DNA from: Bacteroidota bacterium
GTDB lineage: Bacteria; Bacteroidota; Bacteroidia; Chitinophagales; LD1
DNA length: 64,000 nucleotides
NCBI GenBank assembly: GCA_016715625.1
Contig: JADJZU010000017.1
Location: 38,329 to 102,328 of the forward strand
Direction of reading: 5' to 3'
Shown here: piece after piece, positions 1-7,557 of the stretch
Numbering within the stretch: position 1 is the first letter of the stretch
How the letters are laid out: the number at the start of each line of letters is the position of its first letter
Notes under the pieces: model-generated
The model's input: the letters and a program-made list of their open reading frames with translations, nothing else
Database searches by the model: none
Told to the model about the DNA's origin: nothing
Made by a program: the position numbers and the translations under genes

Positions 1-1535
1 TTTATGATGTGCTCTGCACCACAGATAATGACGGTGACGGAGTGCCCAACTCGCTCGACTTAGATTCGGACAACGATGGCATCTATGATTTGGTAGAAGC
101 CGGACATACGACTGCCGATGCCAACAACGATGGCAGGATTGACGGAGTAAATGCCAGCTTCGGACAAAACGGTTTACATACTTCGCTGGAAACAAACGAC
201 AACATCAGCACGGGCATTACTTACACCGTAGACAATAGCGATGGAAACGGACCGTATGATTTCCTCTCGCTTAACAGCGATGGCGACACCTGCTACGATG
301 TTATTGAAGCCGGCTATGTTCCATTGCTGGACGATGCGGATGGCTTATTGGGAACAGGCACACCCACCGTAAATGCCAATGGTATAGTGCAGGGAGCCGG
401 TGGTTACACCACTCCGCTCAACAGCACCGGCACCGCTCCCGATTTTCAGAATGCCGCTTACAATGGATGCAAATGCTCGCTTGTTTTCAACACCACTGTG
501 GATACGGCTGTGTGTCAGGGCACCCTATATACCCTGCCCAATGGAAGCACCACTGCTACCTCCGGCATATACATAGATACACTCCTCACCATCCCCCTGC
601 ATTGCGATAGTATTATCACAACCAATTTGACGGTGAATCCGAACTATGCTTACGCGATGAATCCGATTATTTGCCCAAACACTACCTACATCTTGCCGGG
701 TGGAAACATCGTAAACACAAGTGGTGTGTATGTAGATAGCTTAAGCACTTCCACCGGGTGCGATAGCATAATTACCACCCACCTCACCGTAGGCTCGTTT
801 GTGGTAGATGCCGGACCGAATGCCCTCATCTGCCTGGGCGACTCCGCGCAACTAAGTGCCACCGGAGGTTTAATTTATACCTGGACATCGGCAGCGGGTT
901 TAAGCAACACCGGCATCGCCAACCCCAAAGCAAGCCCTACCACAACCACCACCTATACCGTTTCCACCCAGGTGGAAGTGGGCAATGCCATAGTGAACGG
1001 AGATTTCAATAGCGGCAATACCGGTTTTACCTCTTCCTACGCCTATACTCCTCCGCCCAATACCAGCGAAGGACAATACTGGGTAAGCACCAATGCACAA
1101 ACCTGGAATGGTGGCATGGCGCCCTGTGGCGACCACACCTCGGGCAATGGCAATATGTTGCTGGTGAATGGCGCTACTACGGCCAATGTTTCCATCTGGT
1201 GCCAAACCGTGCCGGTGGAGCCCAATACCGACTACGCTTTCAGCACCTGGCTGGCTTCGCTTACTGCAGGCAATCCCGCGCAATTACAGTTTTCTATCAA
1301 CGGCAATTTACTGGGGTCCGTATTCACTGCATCCAACACCACATGTGTGTGGCAGCAATTTTACACCACCTGGAATTCTGGAATAAATACCTCCGCCAAT
1401 ATTTGTATTGTGAACCAGAATACGATAGCGAGTGCCAATGATTTTGCCATTGATGATATTTCCTTTGCGTTGCTTTTGCACCGGCACCGATACTGTAACG
1501 GTTACCGTGCACAATCCCACTACCACCATAATTGA
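1..1535 (+). CDS. Cell-surface adhesin, N-terminal part (5' end outside window, frameshifted)
   Basis: This is the upstream part of a large secreted adhesin that continues in another frame from about 1474. The frame is open from the first bases (the codons before the GTG at 9 read Y-D), so the true start lies left of the window. The visible part begins with Asp-rich thrombospondin type 3-like calcium-binding repeats (DNDGDGVPNSLDLDSDNDG). Two Cys-containing repeats follow, with the pattern ICxNxTYxLPxGNxxxxSGxYxDxLxxxxGCDSIIxTxLTV. The segment before residue 490 (DFAIDDISFA) resembles a carbohydrate-binding-like surface domain. The last 14 codons (LLLHRHRYCNGYRAQ...) are out of frame with the family. 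Dropping one T from the TTTT at 1474-1477 joins this frame to the next entry as FALLCTGTDTVTV. It is either a real frameshift or a homopolymer error. Adhesin identity is confident; the ligand is unknown. Confidence 0.8.
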   Translation, partial: YDVLCTTDNDGDGVPNSLDLDSDNDGIYDLVEAGHTTADANNDGRIDGVNASFGQNGLHTSLETNDNISTGITYTVDNSDGNGPYDFLSLNSDGDTCYDVIEAGYVPLLDDADGLLGTGTPTVNANGIVQGAGGYTTPLNSTGTAPDFQNAAYNGCKCSLVFNTTVDTAVCQGTLYTLPNGSTTATSGIYIDTLLTIPLHCDSIITTNLTVNPNYAYAMNPIICPNTTYILPGGNIVNTSGVYVDSLSTSTGCDSIITTHLTVGSFVVDAGPNALICLGDSAQLSATGGLIYTWTSAAGLSNTGIANPKASPTTTTTYTVSTQVEVGNAIVNGDFNSGNTGFTSSYAYTPPPNTSEGQYWVSTNAQTWNGGMAPCGDHTSGNGNMLLVNGATTANVSIWCQTVPVEPNTDYAFSTWLASLTAGNPAQLQFSINGNLLGSVFTASNTTCVWQQFYTTWNSGINTSANICIVNQNTIASANDFAIDDISFALLLHRHRYCNGYRAQSHYHHN

Positions 1536-2988
1536 TACCGCTGTTTGCAACGGTGTTACTTACACCTTTCCGCAAGGAAATACTTCTACCATTACCACCA
1601 ACGATACGGCATTACTCACCGACCAGTTTGGTTGCGACAGCACAGTGATTACTCACCTGACCGTGAATCCTACTCCCATTACCAATGTATCCGATACCAT
1701 CTGCGCCAACCAAACCTACACGCTGCCTTTAGGCAACGTGGTAAATGCCTCAGGGATTTATTACGATACACTTTCTACCTCCCTTGGATGCGATAGTGTG
1801 ATTATTACAGCGTTGACGGTAAATCCTGTTTCTGCCACTTCAGTTTCAGATACTATTTGTGCGGGCGATGTCTATACGCTGCCCAACGGTAATGTTGTGT
1901 CTGCATCCGGAGTTTACCCGGTTACATTATCCAACCAATATGGCTGCGATAGCGTGGTCTCCACTACACTCACTGTTTTGCAGCTAAGCCTCAATCTTAC
2001 ACCAACGCATGTTACCTGCTGGGGAGATGGCGATGGAACCATTACCGCTACGGCCGGCAATGGCGTTTCGCCCTACCAATACGATTTGCAACAAGGGGGA
2101 AATTCCATTGACAACAACAGCACCGGAAACTTCCAAACTTTGGGTGGTGGTAATTATACCGTAATCATTACTGATGATTTTGGATGCACCGCCACTGCCA
2201 ATACAAATATCAACGAGCCAGCGTTACTGCAAACAGCTTTCTCCTATCAAGATGTAAGCTGCTTTGGCGAACAGGATGGCACCATAAGCATTTCTGCCAC
2301 CGGTGGCACCCCCGGATACACCTACGCACTCAGCTCCGGCAACAGCAATAACTCGGGCAGTTTTGGTGCTTTATCGGCCGGCAGTTATAGTTATACCGTT
2401 ACCGATGGCAACGGATGCACCGACTCCGCTGCGCTGCAAATAACCGAGCCGGCACAGGTGCTGGTATCGGTAGTTCCCGACAGCCTCGCGATAAACCTGG
2501 GCGAAAGTGCACAACTAAACGCCAGCAGTAATTATGCTGCCGCTACTTATAATTGGAATCCTTCCTCCGGCTTAAGTTGTGCCGATTGCAGCAACCCTAC
2601 CGTTACGCTTTATAATTCGCTTACCTACCGCTTAACGGTAACGGTAGACATCAGCGGGAATAGTTGCTATGCTTACGCACAAGTTCCGGTAACAGTGATA
2701 AAAAATTACGACCTGTTTATTCCCAACGTATTTACTCCCAACGGGGATGGCGCCAACGATGTGTTTCAGCTCTTGGGCAATTTACCTGCGCTGAAGTTTA
2801 TAGAGATGCGGATATTCAATCGTATAGGCGAAAAAGTGTTTGAAAGCAATAACATCTACTTTACCTGGGATGGTAGCTACAAAGGCAAAATGCTGGAGCC
2901 GCAGGTTTTGGTATACACCCTAAACGCTGTGTTTATTGATAACCATAGCGAAGAACTTTTTAAGGGCAGCATTACGCTGTTGCGGTAA
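1432..2988 (+). CDS. Cell-surface adhesin, C-terminal part with type B T9SS sorting domain
   Basis: This is the downstream part of the same adhesin. Real coding starts near 1478 (CTGTDTVTVTVHNP); the nominal Met at 1432 is out-of-frame sequence. In order it carries three more Cys repeats of the type seen upstream (each ending GCDSxxxTxLTV), two SprB-type repeats (VTCWGDGDGTITATAGNG and VSCFGEQDGTISISATGG), an Ig-like segment, and a final ~90-residue gliding-motility-associated C-terminal domain beginning IPNVFTPNGDGANDVF. That last domain is the type B signal that routes proteins through the type IX secretion system to the outer surface. SprB repeats are typical of Bacteroidota adhesins used in gliding or attachment. 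The stop at 2986-2988 lies 13 bases from the convergent exonuclease gene, and no terminator is visible between them. Confidence 0.85.
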   Translation: MPMILPLMIFPLRCFCTGTDTVTVTVHNPTTTIIDTAVCNGVTYTFPQGNTSTITTNDTALLTDQFGCDSTVITHLTVNPTPITNVSDTICANQTYTLPLGNVVNASGIYYDTLSTSLGCDSVIITALTVNPVSATSVSDTICAGDVYTLPNGNVVSASGVYPVTLSNQYGCDSVVSTTLTVLQLSLNLTPTHVTCWGDGDGTITATAGNGVSPYQYDLQQGGNSIDNNSTGNFQTLGGGNYTVIITDDFGCTATANTNINEPALLQTAFSYQDVSCFGEQDGTISISATGGTPGYTYALSSGNSNNSGSFGALSAGSYSYTVTDGNGCTDSAALQITEPAQVLVSVVPDSLAINLGESAQLNASSNYAAATYNWNPSSGLSCADCSNPTVTLYNSLTYRLTVTVDISGNSCYAYAQVPVTVIKNYDLFIPNVFTPNGDGANDVFQLLGNLPALKFIEMRIFNRIGEKVFESNNIYFTWDGSYKGKMLEPQVLVYTLNAVFIDNHSEELFKGSITLLR

Positions 2989-3001
2989 AACATGAATCTA
3001 C

Positions 3002-3775
3002 TTAAAGCGCCAGCAAACACACCACCGGACAGTGGTCGCTGTGCTTTACCTGCTGCAGCATGGTAGCCGAAACCAATTTTTTCTCCAGGTTTTTGGTGGC
3101 TGCTATGTAATCGATACGCCAGCCTTTGTTATTGGCCCTTGAGTTGGCCCTAAAGCTCCACCAACTGTATTCGTGCGCCTGCTGTGGATGAAAAAAACGA
3201 AACGTATCTATAAACCCGGAGTTAAAATACTTTTCCATCCAGGCGCGCTCTTCGGGTTTAAAACCTGAAGCATCTTTATTGCTCACCGGATTGTGAATGT
3301 CTATTTCGCGATGGCAAATATTGTAATCGCCACACACCAGTATCTTGCTGCGTGTTTTTTGCAAGTCGTGTATATAGTCAAAGAAAAAATCGAGATAGTT
3401 CATCTTCACCTCTTGCCTTTCGTCTCCGGTGGTGCCACTCGGAAAATACGCACTCATAATACTTACCCCTATATCTATCCGCAGATTTCTTCCCTCCGCA
3501 TCATAGGTTTTGTTGCCGGTGCCCTCCACCACACAGTCGGGTTTTATCTTGGAGAAAATAGCCACTCCGCTATAGCCCTTTTTTTCGGCCGGAAAAATAA
3601 ACGTGTGATAGCCCAGTGCCTCAAAAGGAGCCGGATCAAAATCGGGGCGCGACACTTTAATTTCCTGCAAGCAAAGCACGTCCGGATTTTCCTGCTTCAG
3701 CCACTCGGCCAAGCCTTTGCTGAGCGCACTGCGAATACCGTTTACATTATAGCTGATGACTTTTAACTGGGCCAT
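3002..3775 (-). CDS. xth: Exodeoxyribonuclease III / AP endonuclease
   Basis: This 257-residue enzyme of the exonuclease III family removes nucleotides from 3' ends and cuts DNA at abasic sites in base excision repair. The family's motifs are all present: ISYNVNGIRSALSKG at the N-terminus, the metal-binding Glu in CLQEIK, the Tyr region after YSGVAIFSK, GDYNICHREIDI (Asp and Asn of the active site), and the C-terminal SDHCPV with the catalytic Asp-His pair. The length is normal for the family. The start ATG at 3775 gives MAQLKVISYNVNGIR, which matches the family start. It stands alone, convergent with the adhesin and separated from the lipoprotein gene upstream by a terminator. Confidence 0.95.
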   Translation of the reverse strand: MAQLKVISYNVNGIRSALSKGLAEWLKQENPDVLCLQEIKVSRPDFDPAPFEALGYHTFIFPAEKKGYSGVAIFSKIKPDCVVEGTGNKTYDAEGRNLRIDIGVSIMSAYFPSGTTGDERQEVKMNYLDFFFDYIHDLQKTRSKILVCGDYNICHREIDIHNPVSNKDASGFKPEERAWMEKYFNSGFIDTFRFFHPQQAHEYSWWSFRANSRANNKGWRIDYIAATKNLEKKLVSATMLQQVKHSDHCPVVCLLAL

Positions 3776-3798
3776 GGTTCTCTATTTTTTAAAAACTA

Positions 3799-3826
3799 AA
3801 AAGCCACCGCAGTGTGGGTGGCTTTT
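3799..3826. terminator. Rho-independent terminator, T-rich on both sides
   Basis: A perfect 10-bp stem (AAAAGCCACC at 3799-3808 with its complement at 3817-3826) and an 8-base loop. On the minus strand it lies directly downstream of the lipoprotein gene that ends at 3844 and is followed by a T-rich stretch. It therefore most likely ends that transcript before exonuclease III. Confidence 0.8.
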
Positions 3827-3843
3827 AGCTATAAGTGAATAAT

Positions 3844-4329
3844 TTATTTGCCGTAATAAAACTCTTCGTTGCCCAAGCGGAGTTTCAGATTGTTTTTGTC
3901 TAAATCCAGAATACGGAAAATACGGGCATCGTTGGTGGTACCATCGCGCAGCTGCAAATCTTCATCGCTGTTAATCAACTGCCACTCGCCTGTGGTCAGG
4001 TGAGGAATAATGGTGGTGTCGATATAATTCAGCGTATCGGTATTAATCACATACACCATGTTCACGCTATCGTAGCCGAGGGTGTCGGTAAGTATGGCAC
4101 TGCCGGGTGTAAGGATAAACTCGCTATAGCTTTCGCTGTAGAAATTGTTCTCGTCCAGCGACAGTTCAAATCCACGGAAGGTCGTATCAAAGTAAAGGGT
4201 GCGGTCCTGTCCATCGAAAAGATAGCGGTCCATTTTCCAGGTGCCTACCAGTTTTTTCAAAAAGGCATTCTTGTTGCACGATGCCAGAGTAAGCGTAAGG
4301 GCCAGAGCGATAAAGAAGTATTTTTTCAC
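3844..4329 (-). CDS. Lipoprotein, lipocalin-like
   Basis: This 161-residue lipoprotein starts with a hydrophobic signal and the lipobox LASC (Cys18), so it should be lipid-anchored after cleavage. The mature part opens with LVGTWKMDRYLFDG, the strand pattern of the lipocalin-like proteins common in Bacteroidota (GxW motif), and is then rich in beta strands and acidic residues. No catalytic residues are evident and the ligand is unknown. The gene immediately upstream has the same design (signal, lipobox, L-x-G-x-W opening) and lies 27 bases away, so the two look like an old tandem duplication transcribed together and ended by the hairpin at 3799-3826. Confidence 0.75.
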   Translation of the reverse strand: MKKYFFIALALTLTLASCNKNAFLKKLVGTWKMDRYLFDGQDRTLYFDTTFRGFELSLDENNFYSESYSEFILTPGSAILTDTLGYDSVNMVYVINTDTLNYIDTTIIPHLTTGEWQLINSDEDLQLRDGTTNDARIFRILDLDKNNLKLRLGNEEFYYGK

Positions 4330-4356
4330 GAGTGGGTTTTTTATAGTTGGATAAAA

Positions 4357-4767
4357 TTATTCGGGTGTTTTGCTCAGGTAGAGTTGCGAAGTATCGTTGC
4401 GCAACTGCACATGTGTTTTGGTCAGATTAAAAATGGTATATTCTCTTTTATAGGTTTTGGTCAGGCTGTCGGTTAAATCGAGGTACTGATTTTCGAGCAC
4501 TATCTTTTCCAGATTATCTTCAAAGGAATAGGTGCCGCTGATGTTTACGCTGTCGGGGTTGGTATAAAACTCCGAAAAAGTGCTGGCATCGCTGAAGGTG
4601 ATAGTGTAGTTCGGAAACCGGCTTTGAAAAACACTGGTTTTGTCGGTGTTGTATAACAGGTACTTATAAAGCGTCCATTCACCGTTCAGGTTGTCTTTGT
4701 ATACTTTTTCTTTGTTGCAGCCCGCTGCCATCAGCACCACCACCAGCATCATTACTATTTTCTTCAT
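4357..4767 (-). CDS. Lipoprotein, lipocalin-like (paralogue of the next gene)
   Basis: This 136-residue lipoprotein has the signal sequence MKKIVMMLVVVLMAAGC, with Cys17 as the lipidation site, followed by charged residues. The mature part begins with LNGEWTLYKYLLYNTDKT, which matches the L-x-G-x-W opening of its downstream neighbour at 3844-4329. That suggests a beta-barrel or half-barrel lipocalin-like fold. Predicted strands such as NYTITFSDAS and KREYTIFNLTKTHVQL fit this. Function is unknown. It is the first gene of a two-gene unit. The sequence upstream (4768-4880) carries a short copy of an aminotransferase gene end (4829-4861). Confidence 0.7.
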   Translation of the reverse strand: MKKIVMMLVVVLMAAGCNKEKVYKDNLNGEWTLYKYLLYNTDKTSVFQSRFPNYTITFSDASTFSEFYTNPDSVNISGTYSFEDNLEKIVLENQYLDLTDSLTKTYKREYTIFNLTKTHVQLRNDTSQLYLSKTPE

Positions 4768-4828
4768 ACGTTGTAAACTTTAAGCCGAAAATAAAAAAGG
4801 TTTCCAATCAGAATGAGACTCTTCGCGG

Positions 4829-4861
4829 CTACATCTTTAAAATCTTCTCCACTGCAATTTT
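4829..4861 (-). repeat. Copy A of the aminotransferase 3'-tail repeat
   Basis: Read on the minus strand this 33-bp piece encodes KIAVEKILKM followed by TAG. The last 21 bases, including the stop, are identical to the true end of the aminotransferase gene at 7510-7530. It has no gene body: an in-frame stop lies just upstream of the Lys codon. It sits between the hepT stop (4881) and the lipoprotein gene, in the same orientation as copies B and C. Confidence 0.7.
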
Positions 4862-4880
4862 ACTTTAACTGGGAGTGGGG

Positions 4881-5222
4881 CTAGTCTTTTTTAATTACCG
4901 ATGTAATATCCTTAATTAAAACAGGCAACTCCAAATTTATTATAGACCACACTTCATGTTCATCTATGCCCATGTAGTCGTGTACAATTAAGTTTCTAAA
5001 CCCTTTAATGTTTGCCCAATCAACTTGCTGTTGCGATGATTTTAAATTATCGGAAAGGCGCGAAACGGCTTCGCCAATCAACACAAAATTCATCATTACA
5101 GCATCATACGTTTTAAGGTCTGCCACCAATGCTTCTGCATTCGTAACCGGTTTTACAAAATCAAGAATTTTTTGCGCGCAAACCAATATCTCCTCCAAAT
5201 TGGCATCGTCTTTTTCAAGCAT
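4881..5222 (-). CDS. hepT: HepT-like toxin (HEPN ribonuclease, DUF86)
   Basis: This 113-residue HEPN-domain protein is the toxin half of an MntA/HepT type VII toxin-antitoxin pair. The family's RNase motif R-x4-H-x-Y is complete: R76, H81 and Y83 in RNLIVHDY. In characterised pairs the MNT partner AMPylates the Tyr of this motif and so neutralises the toxin. The all-helical composition and the length fit the family. Its ATG at 5222 lies inside the end of mntA (8-base overlap), so the two are translationally coupled. The module is bounded by short aminotransferase-tail repeats at 4829-4861 and 5619-5666, which suggests it was inserted as a unit. The active-site residues are intact, so it may be functional. 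Confidence 0.88.
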   Translation of the reverse strand: MLEKDDANLEEILVCAQKILDFVKPVTNAEALVADLKTYDAVMMNFVLIGEAVSRLSDNLKSSQQQVDWANIKGFRNLIVHDYMGIDEHEVWSIINLELPVLIKDITSVIKKD

Positions 5223-5514
5223 AGACGGCAGTTTTCAAAATTCTGTCTTTAAAGTGTGGTTTCAGTGAATTGGGGTTGGCTAAGTCTACCTCTTTATTAA
5301 ACGTCCGGCTCAGGTATTCGCGCAGGGCATTTTTGGTTTGCCGGTAGTTGGGTATATCCGGTTCAATAACAACCAAAAAATCAATGTCGCTTTGTTCTGT
5401 GTTTTCGTCCCGGGCAAACGAACCAAACAAACCAATCTGCGCCACATGAAATTTTTGCCGTAAAAAAGCTTTTTGACTACGCAGCGTATTAAGAATTTCG
5501 GTTTTGCTAAGCAT
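5215..5514 (-). CDS. mntA: MntA-like nucleotidyltransferase antitoxin
   Basis: This 99-residue minimal nucleotidyltransferase is the antitoxin partner of HepT. The signature GS-x10-D-x-D is present: G31, S32, then D43 and D45 in GSFARDENTEQSDIDF. The third acidic residue is probably the Asp in KEVDLANP. Members of this family transfer AMP to the HEPN toxin. The ATG at 5514 (MLSKTEILNTLRSQK) gives the normal family length. An in-frame extension up to 5724 exists but adds 70 residues unlike the family and runs through the repeat at 5619-5666, so it was rejected. The 3' end overlaps hepT by 8 bases. Confidence 0.88.
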   Translation of the reverse strand: MLSKTEILNTLRSQKAFLRQKFHVAQIGLFGSFARDENTEQSDIDFLVVIEPDIPNYRQTKNALREYLSRTFNKEVDLANPNSLKPHFKDRILKTAVYA

Positions 5515-5618
5515 GGTTACAAATCTAAGCGCAATATACAAAACCAAAAGCCTTTGTCTACTATGCGCATCCAACCGCGGTTTGTAGTAAAAAGTGTAGT
5601 AAAGCAACTTATGCTGTC

Positions 5619-5666
5619 CTAAATCTTCAAAATCTTCTCCGCTGCGCGCTTGATTGTTCCTTCTTT
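5619..5666 (-). repeat. Copy B of the aminotransferase 3'-tail repeat
   Basis: Read on the minus strand this 48-bp piece encodes KEGTIKRAAEKILKI followed by TAG. Aligned without gaps to the aminotransferase end at 7510-7557, 38 of 48 bases match. Several differences fall at third codon positions and the protein tail stays conserved, so it looks like a relic of a homologous gene end. It lies about 105 bases upstream of mntA and about 95 bases from the divergent T9SS gene. An in-frame stop precedes it. Confidence 0.7.
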
Positions 5667-5759
5667 TTATTACCCGATTTGTCTGATAATACTTTTTCGC
5701 ATAATCATAGCCTATCTCAGACATAGAATAAGTTATTTTCTACTTACATTAGCACACAC

Positions 5760-7397
5760 ATGTGTTTCAGATTTAAATACCGACTTTGGGGCTTTGTTGC
5801 AATACTATTGTTGCATTCTTCTGGTAATGCTCAGCCAAGTTTTGCCAAAGTCTGGGATCGTACTTATACTGGCGGTCAGCTGTACTCTGCAAAACCAACT
5901 TACGATGGCGGCTACATAATGTGCGGAGTTTCGTATGTGGGTATTGCTGGTGACAAAACAGAGCCATTGATTGGACACTCAGATATCTGGGTGGTGAAGG
6001 CAGATTCCTTGGGGAACAAAGAATGGGATAGAACAATTGGGGGAAATTTCGTTGATGGGTTTAGTAAGGTTTTCCCAGCTAGAGATTCCTCTGGTTTTTT
6101 GCTGTGCATTGCCTCCAGTTCTAACTTATCGGGAAACAAAACCGAAAATTCTATTGGATTACTTCAAAGTGTAGACTATTGGATAGTGAAATTAGACAAT
6201 CATGGGGTTGTTGTCTGGGATAAAACGATTGGAGCTTATGACACTGATTACCCCGTGGGAATAGAGCAAACCCCTGATGGCGGATTAGTGATTTTGGGAG
6301 AATCAAACTCTGACAATACCGGCCACAAAACCGACACTGTGAGAGGTAAAGATTTTGATTTGTGGGTTGTAAAACTCGACTCTTCGAGGAACATTTTGTG
6401 GGATAAAACCATCGGTGGTATGGATGTGGAGTACGCCCGTTGCATCACTACAGACAAGCATGGTAACATAATTGCGGGTGGGGTTACGGCATCAGATTCA
6501 GGCATAGACGTAAGTCAGGCCCGCAAAGGTATTATTGATTACTTTTTGGTGAAAATCGATGCTAATGGTGAAACCATATGGAATAAAAGATATGGTGGTG
6601 AATTTTATAATGATTTGTCTGCCATCACTGCAACGCACGATGGGGGATTTGTCCTGCTTGGCTATTCCACTTCAGGTATTGGTGGTGATAAAACCACCCC
6701 GAAAATTGACACTGTTCTTTACTATGATGACTACTGGCTTGTAAAAGTTGACTCCAATGGAAACAAAGAATGGGATAGGTCGTATGGCGGAATTGGATTA
6801 GACCGAACCAATTTCGGTGCGATTTTCCAAACAACGGATCGTGGCTTTTTACTTAGTGGCTATTCGTATTCACAAGCAAGTGGTAATAAATCGGAAGACA
6901 ACTTAGGGTATACCCAACTATGGATGGTTAAAACAGACTATCTGGGCAATTTAATCTGGGACAAAACCATTCAAACCAAAAGCCATACGAACGGAGGTGC
7001 GGTAATCCCATTAAGTGGTCAATGTTATGTAGCCACATCAAGTGTTGTAGATGGTAGTGGCGGTTATCAATCTCTTTCACCATTTGCATATCTTGGATAT
7101 CCAGGATACTGGTTATTGAAGATATGTGATACCGCTGACTACAATTACGCCCAAACCCAAGCTACGCAAAGCGAACTCAATATTCTACCTAATCCCTCCA
7201 GTAACTTTATTCAGCTACAGTCAATTCACGGGGATGTTTCTGACGTGAAAATTTTTTCCAGCAATGGGCAACTTGTAAAGGAAAGTTCAGATGCGTTTCA
7301 AATAGATATTAGCAATCTTCTTCCGTCTGTTTACGTTATTAGGGCAAGCGCAGGTGGAAACACATATCATCGAAAACTTGTAAAAAGCAAGGATTGA
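5760..7397 (+). CDS. T9SS type A-sorted secreted repeat protein
   Basis: This 545-residue secreted protein has a signal peptide (WGFVAILLLHSSGNAQ, cleavage near residue 25). Six to seven tandem segments follow, each with a D/EWDRTIGG- or WDKTIGG-like strand, then GG-[FLY]-[IVL] and DLWVVKxDSxGN. This spacing is typical of beta-propeller-like surface proteins. The last ~75 residues (NILPNPSSNFIQLQSIHGDV to the end) are a type A T9SS sorting domain, with the NP at the start and the conserved Gly and final Lys pattern. Ligand and function are unknown. It is transcribed away from mntA and convergent with the aminotransferase gene. It sits between copies B and C of the tail repeat, so it may belong to the same accessory insertion. 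Confidence 0.85.
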   Translation: MCFRFKYRLWGFVAILLLHSSGNAQPSFAKVWDRTYTGGQLYSAKPTYDGGYIMCGVSYVGIAGDKTEPLIGHSDIWVVKADSLGNKEWDRTIGGNFVDGFSKVFPARDSSGFLLCIASSSNLSGNKTENSIGLLQSVDYWIVKLDNHGVVVWDKTIGAYDTDYPVGIEQTPDGGLVILGESNSDNTGHKTDTVRGKDFDLWVVKLDSSRNILWDKTIGGMDVEYARCITTDKHGNIIAGGVTASDSGIDVSQARKGIIDYFLVKIDANGETIWNKRYGGEFYNDLSAITATHDGGFVLLGYSTSGIGGDKTTPKIDTVLYYDDYWLVKVDSNGNKEWDRSYGGIGLDRTNFGAIFQTTDRGFLLSGYSYSQASGNKSEDNLGYTQLWMVKTDYLGNLIWDKTIQTKSHTNGGAVIPLSGQCYVATSSVVDGSGGYQSLSPFAYLGYPGYWLLKICDTADYNYAQTQATQSELNILPNPSSNFIQLQSIHGDVSDVKIFSSNGQLVKESSDAFQIDISNLLPSVYVIRASAGGNTYHRKLVKSKD

Positions 7398-7509
7398 GGT
7401 TGAATAGCAGATGCCTTTGTTATGATTCGCAGCACGATTTAATCCTCTTATGCATTAGTAACAATAGCGTACCAAACGGTTTAATGCGTGATACCAAACC
7501 ATTTGTATA

Positions 7510-7557
7510 CTACATCTTTAAAATCTTCTCGGCTGCGCATTTCAGTGTTTCATCTTC
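7510..7557 (-). repeat. Copy C of the tail repeat: the genuine 3' end of the aminotransferase gene
   Basis: This is the coding end of the aminotransferase gene (KEDETLKCAAEKILKM, TAG at 7510-7512). Copies A and B match it in sequence, orientation and reading frame. It is listed separately because it is the likely source, and possibly the target site, of the other two copies. Confidence 0.7.

Noticed and set aside
5515..5724. Extended N-terminus of MntA up to 5724
   Set aside because: The extra 70 residues do not resemble the family and cross the aminotransferase-tail repeat at 5619-5666.
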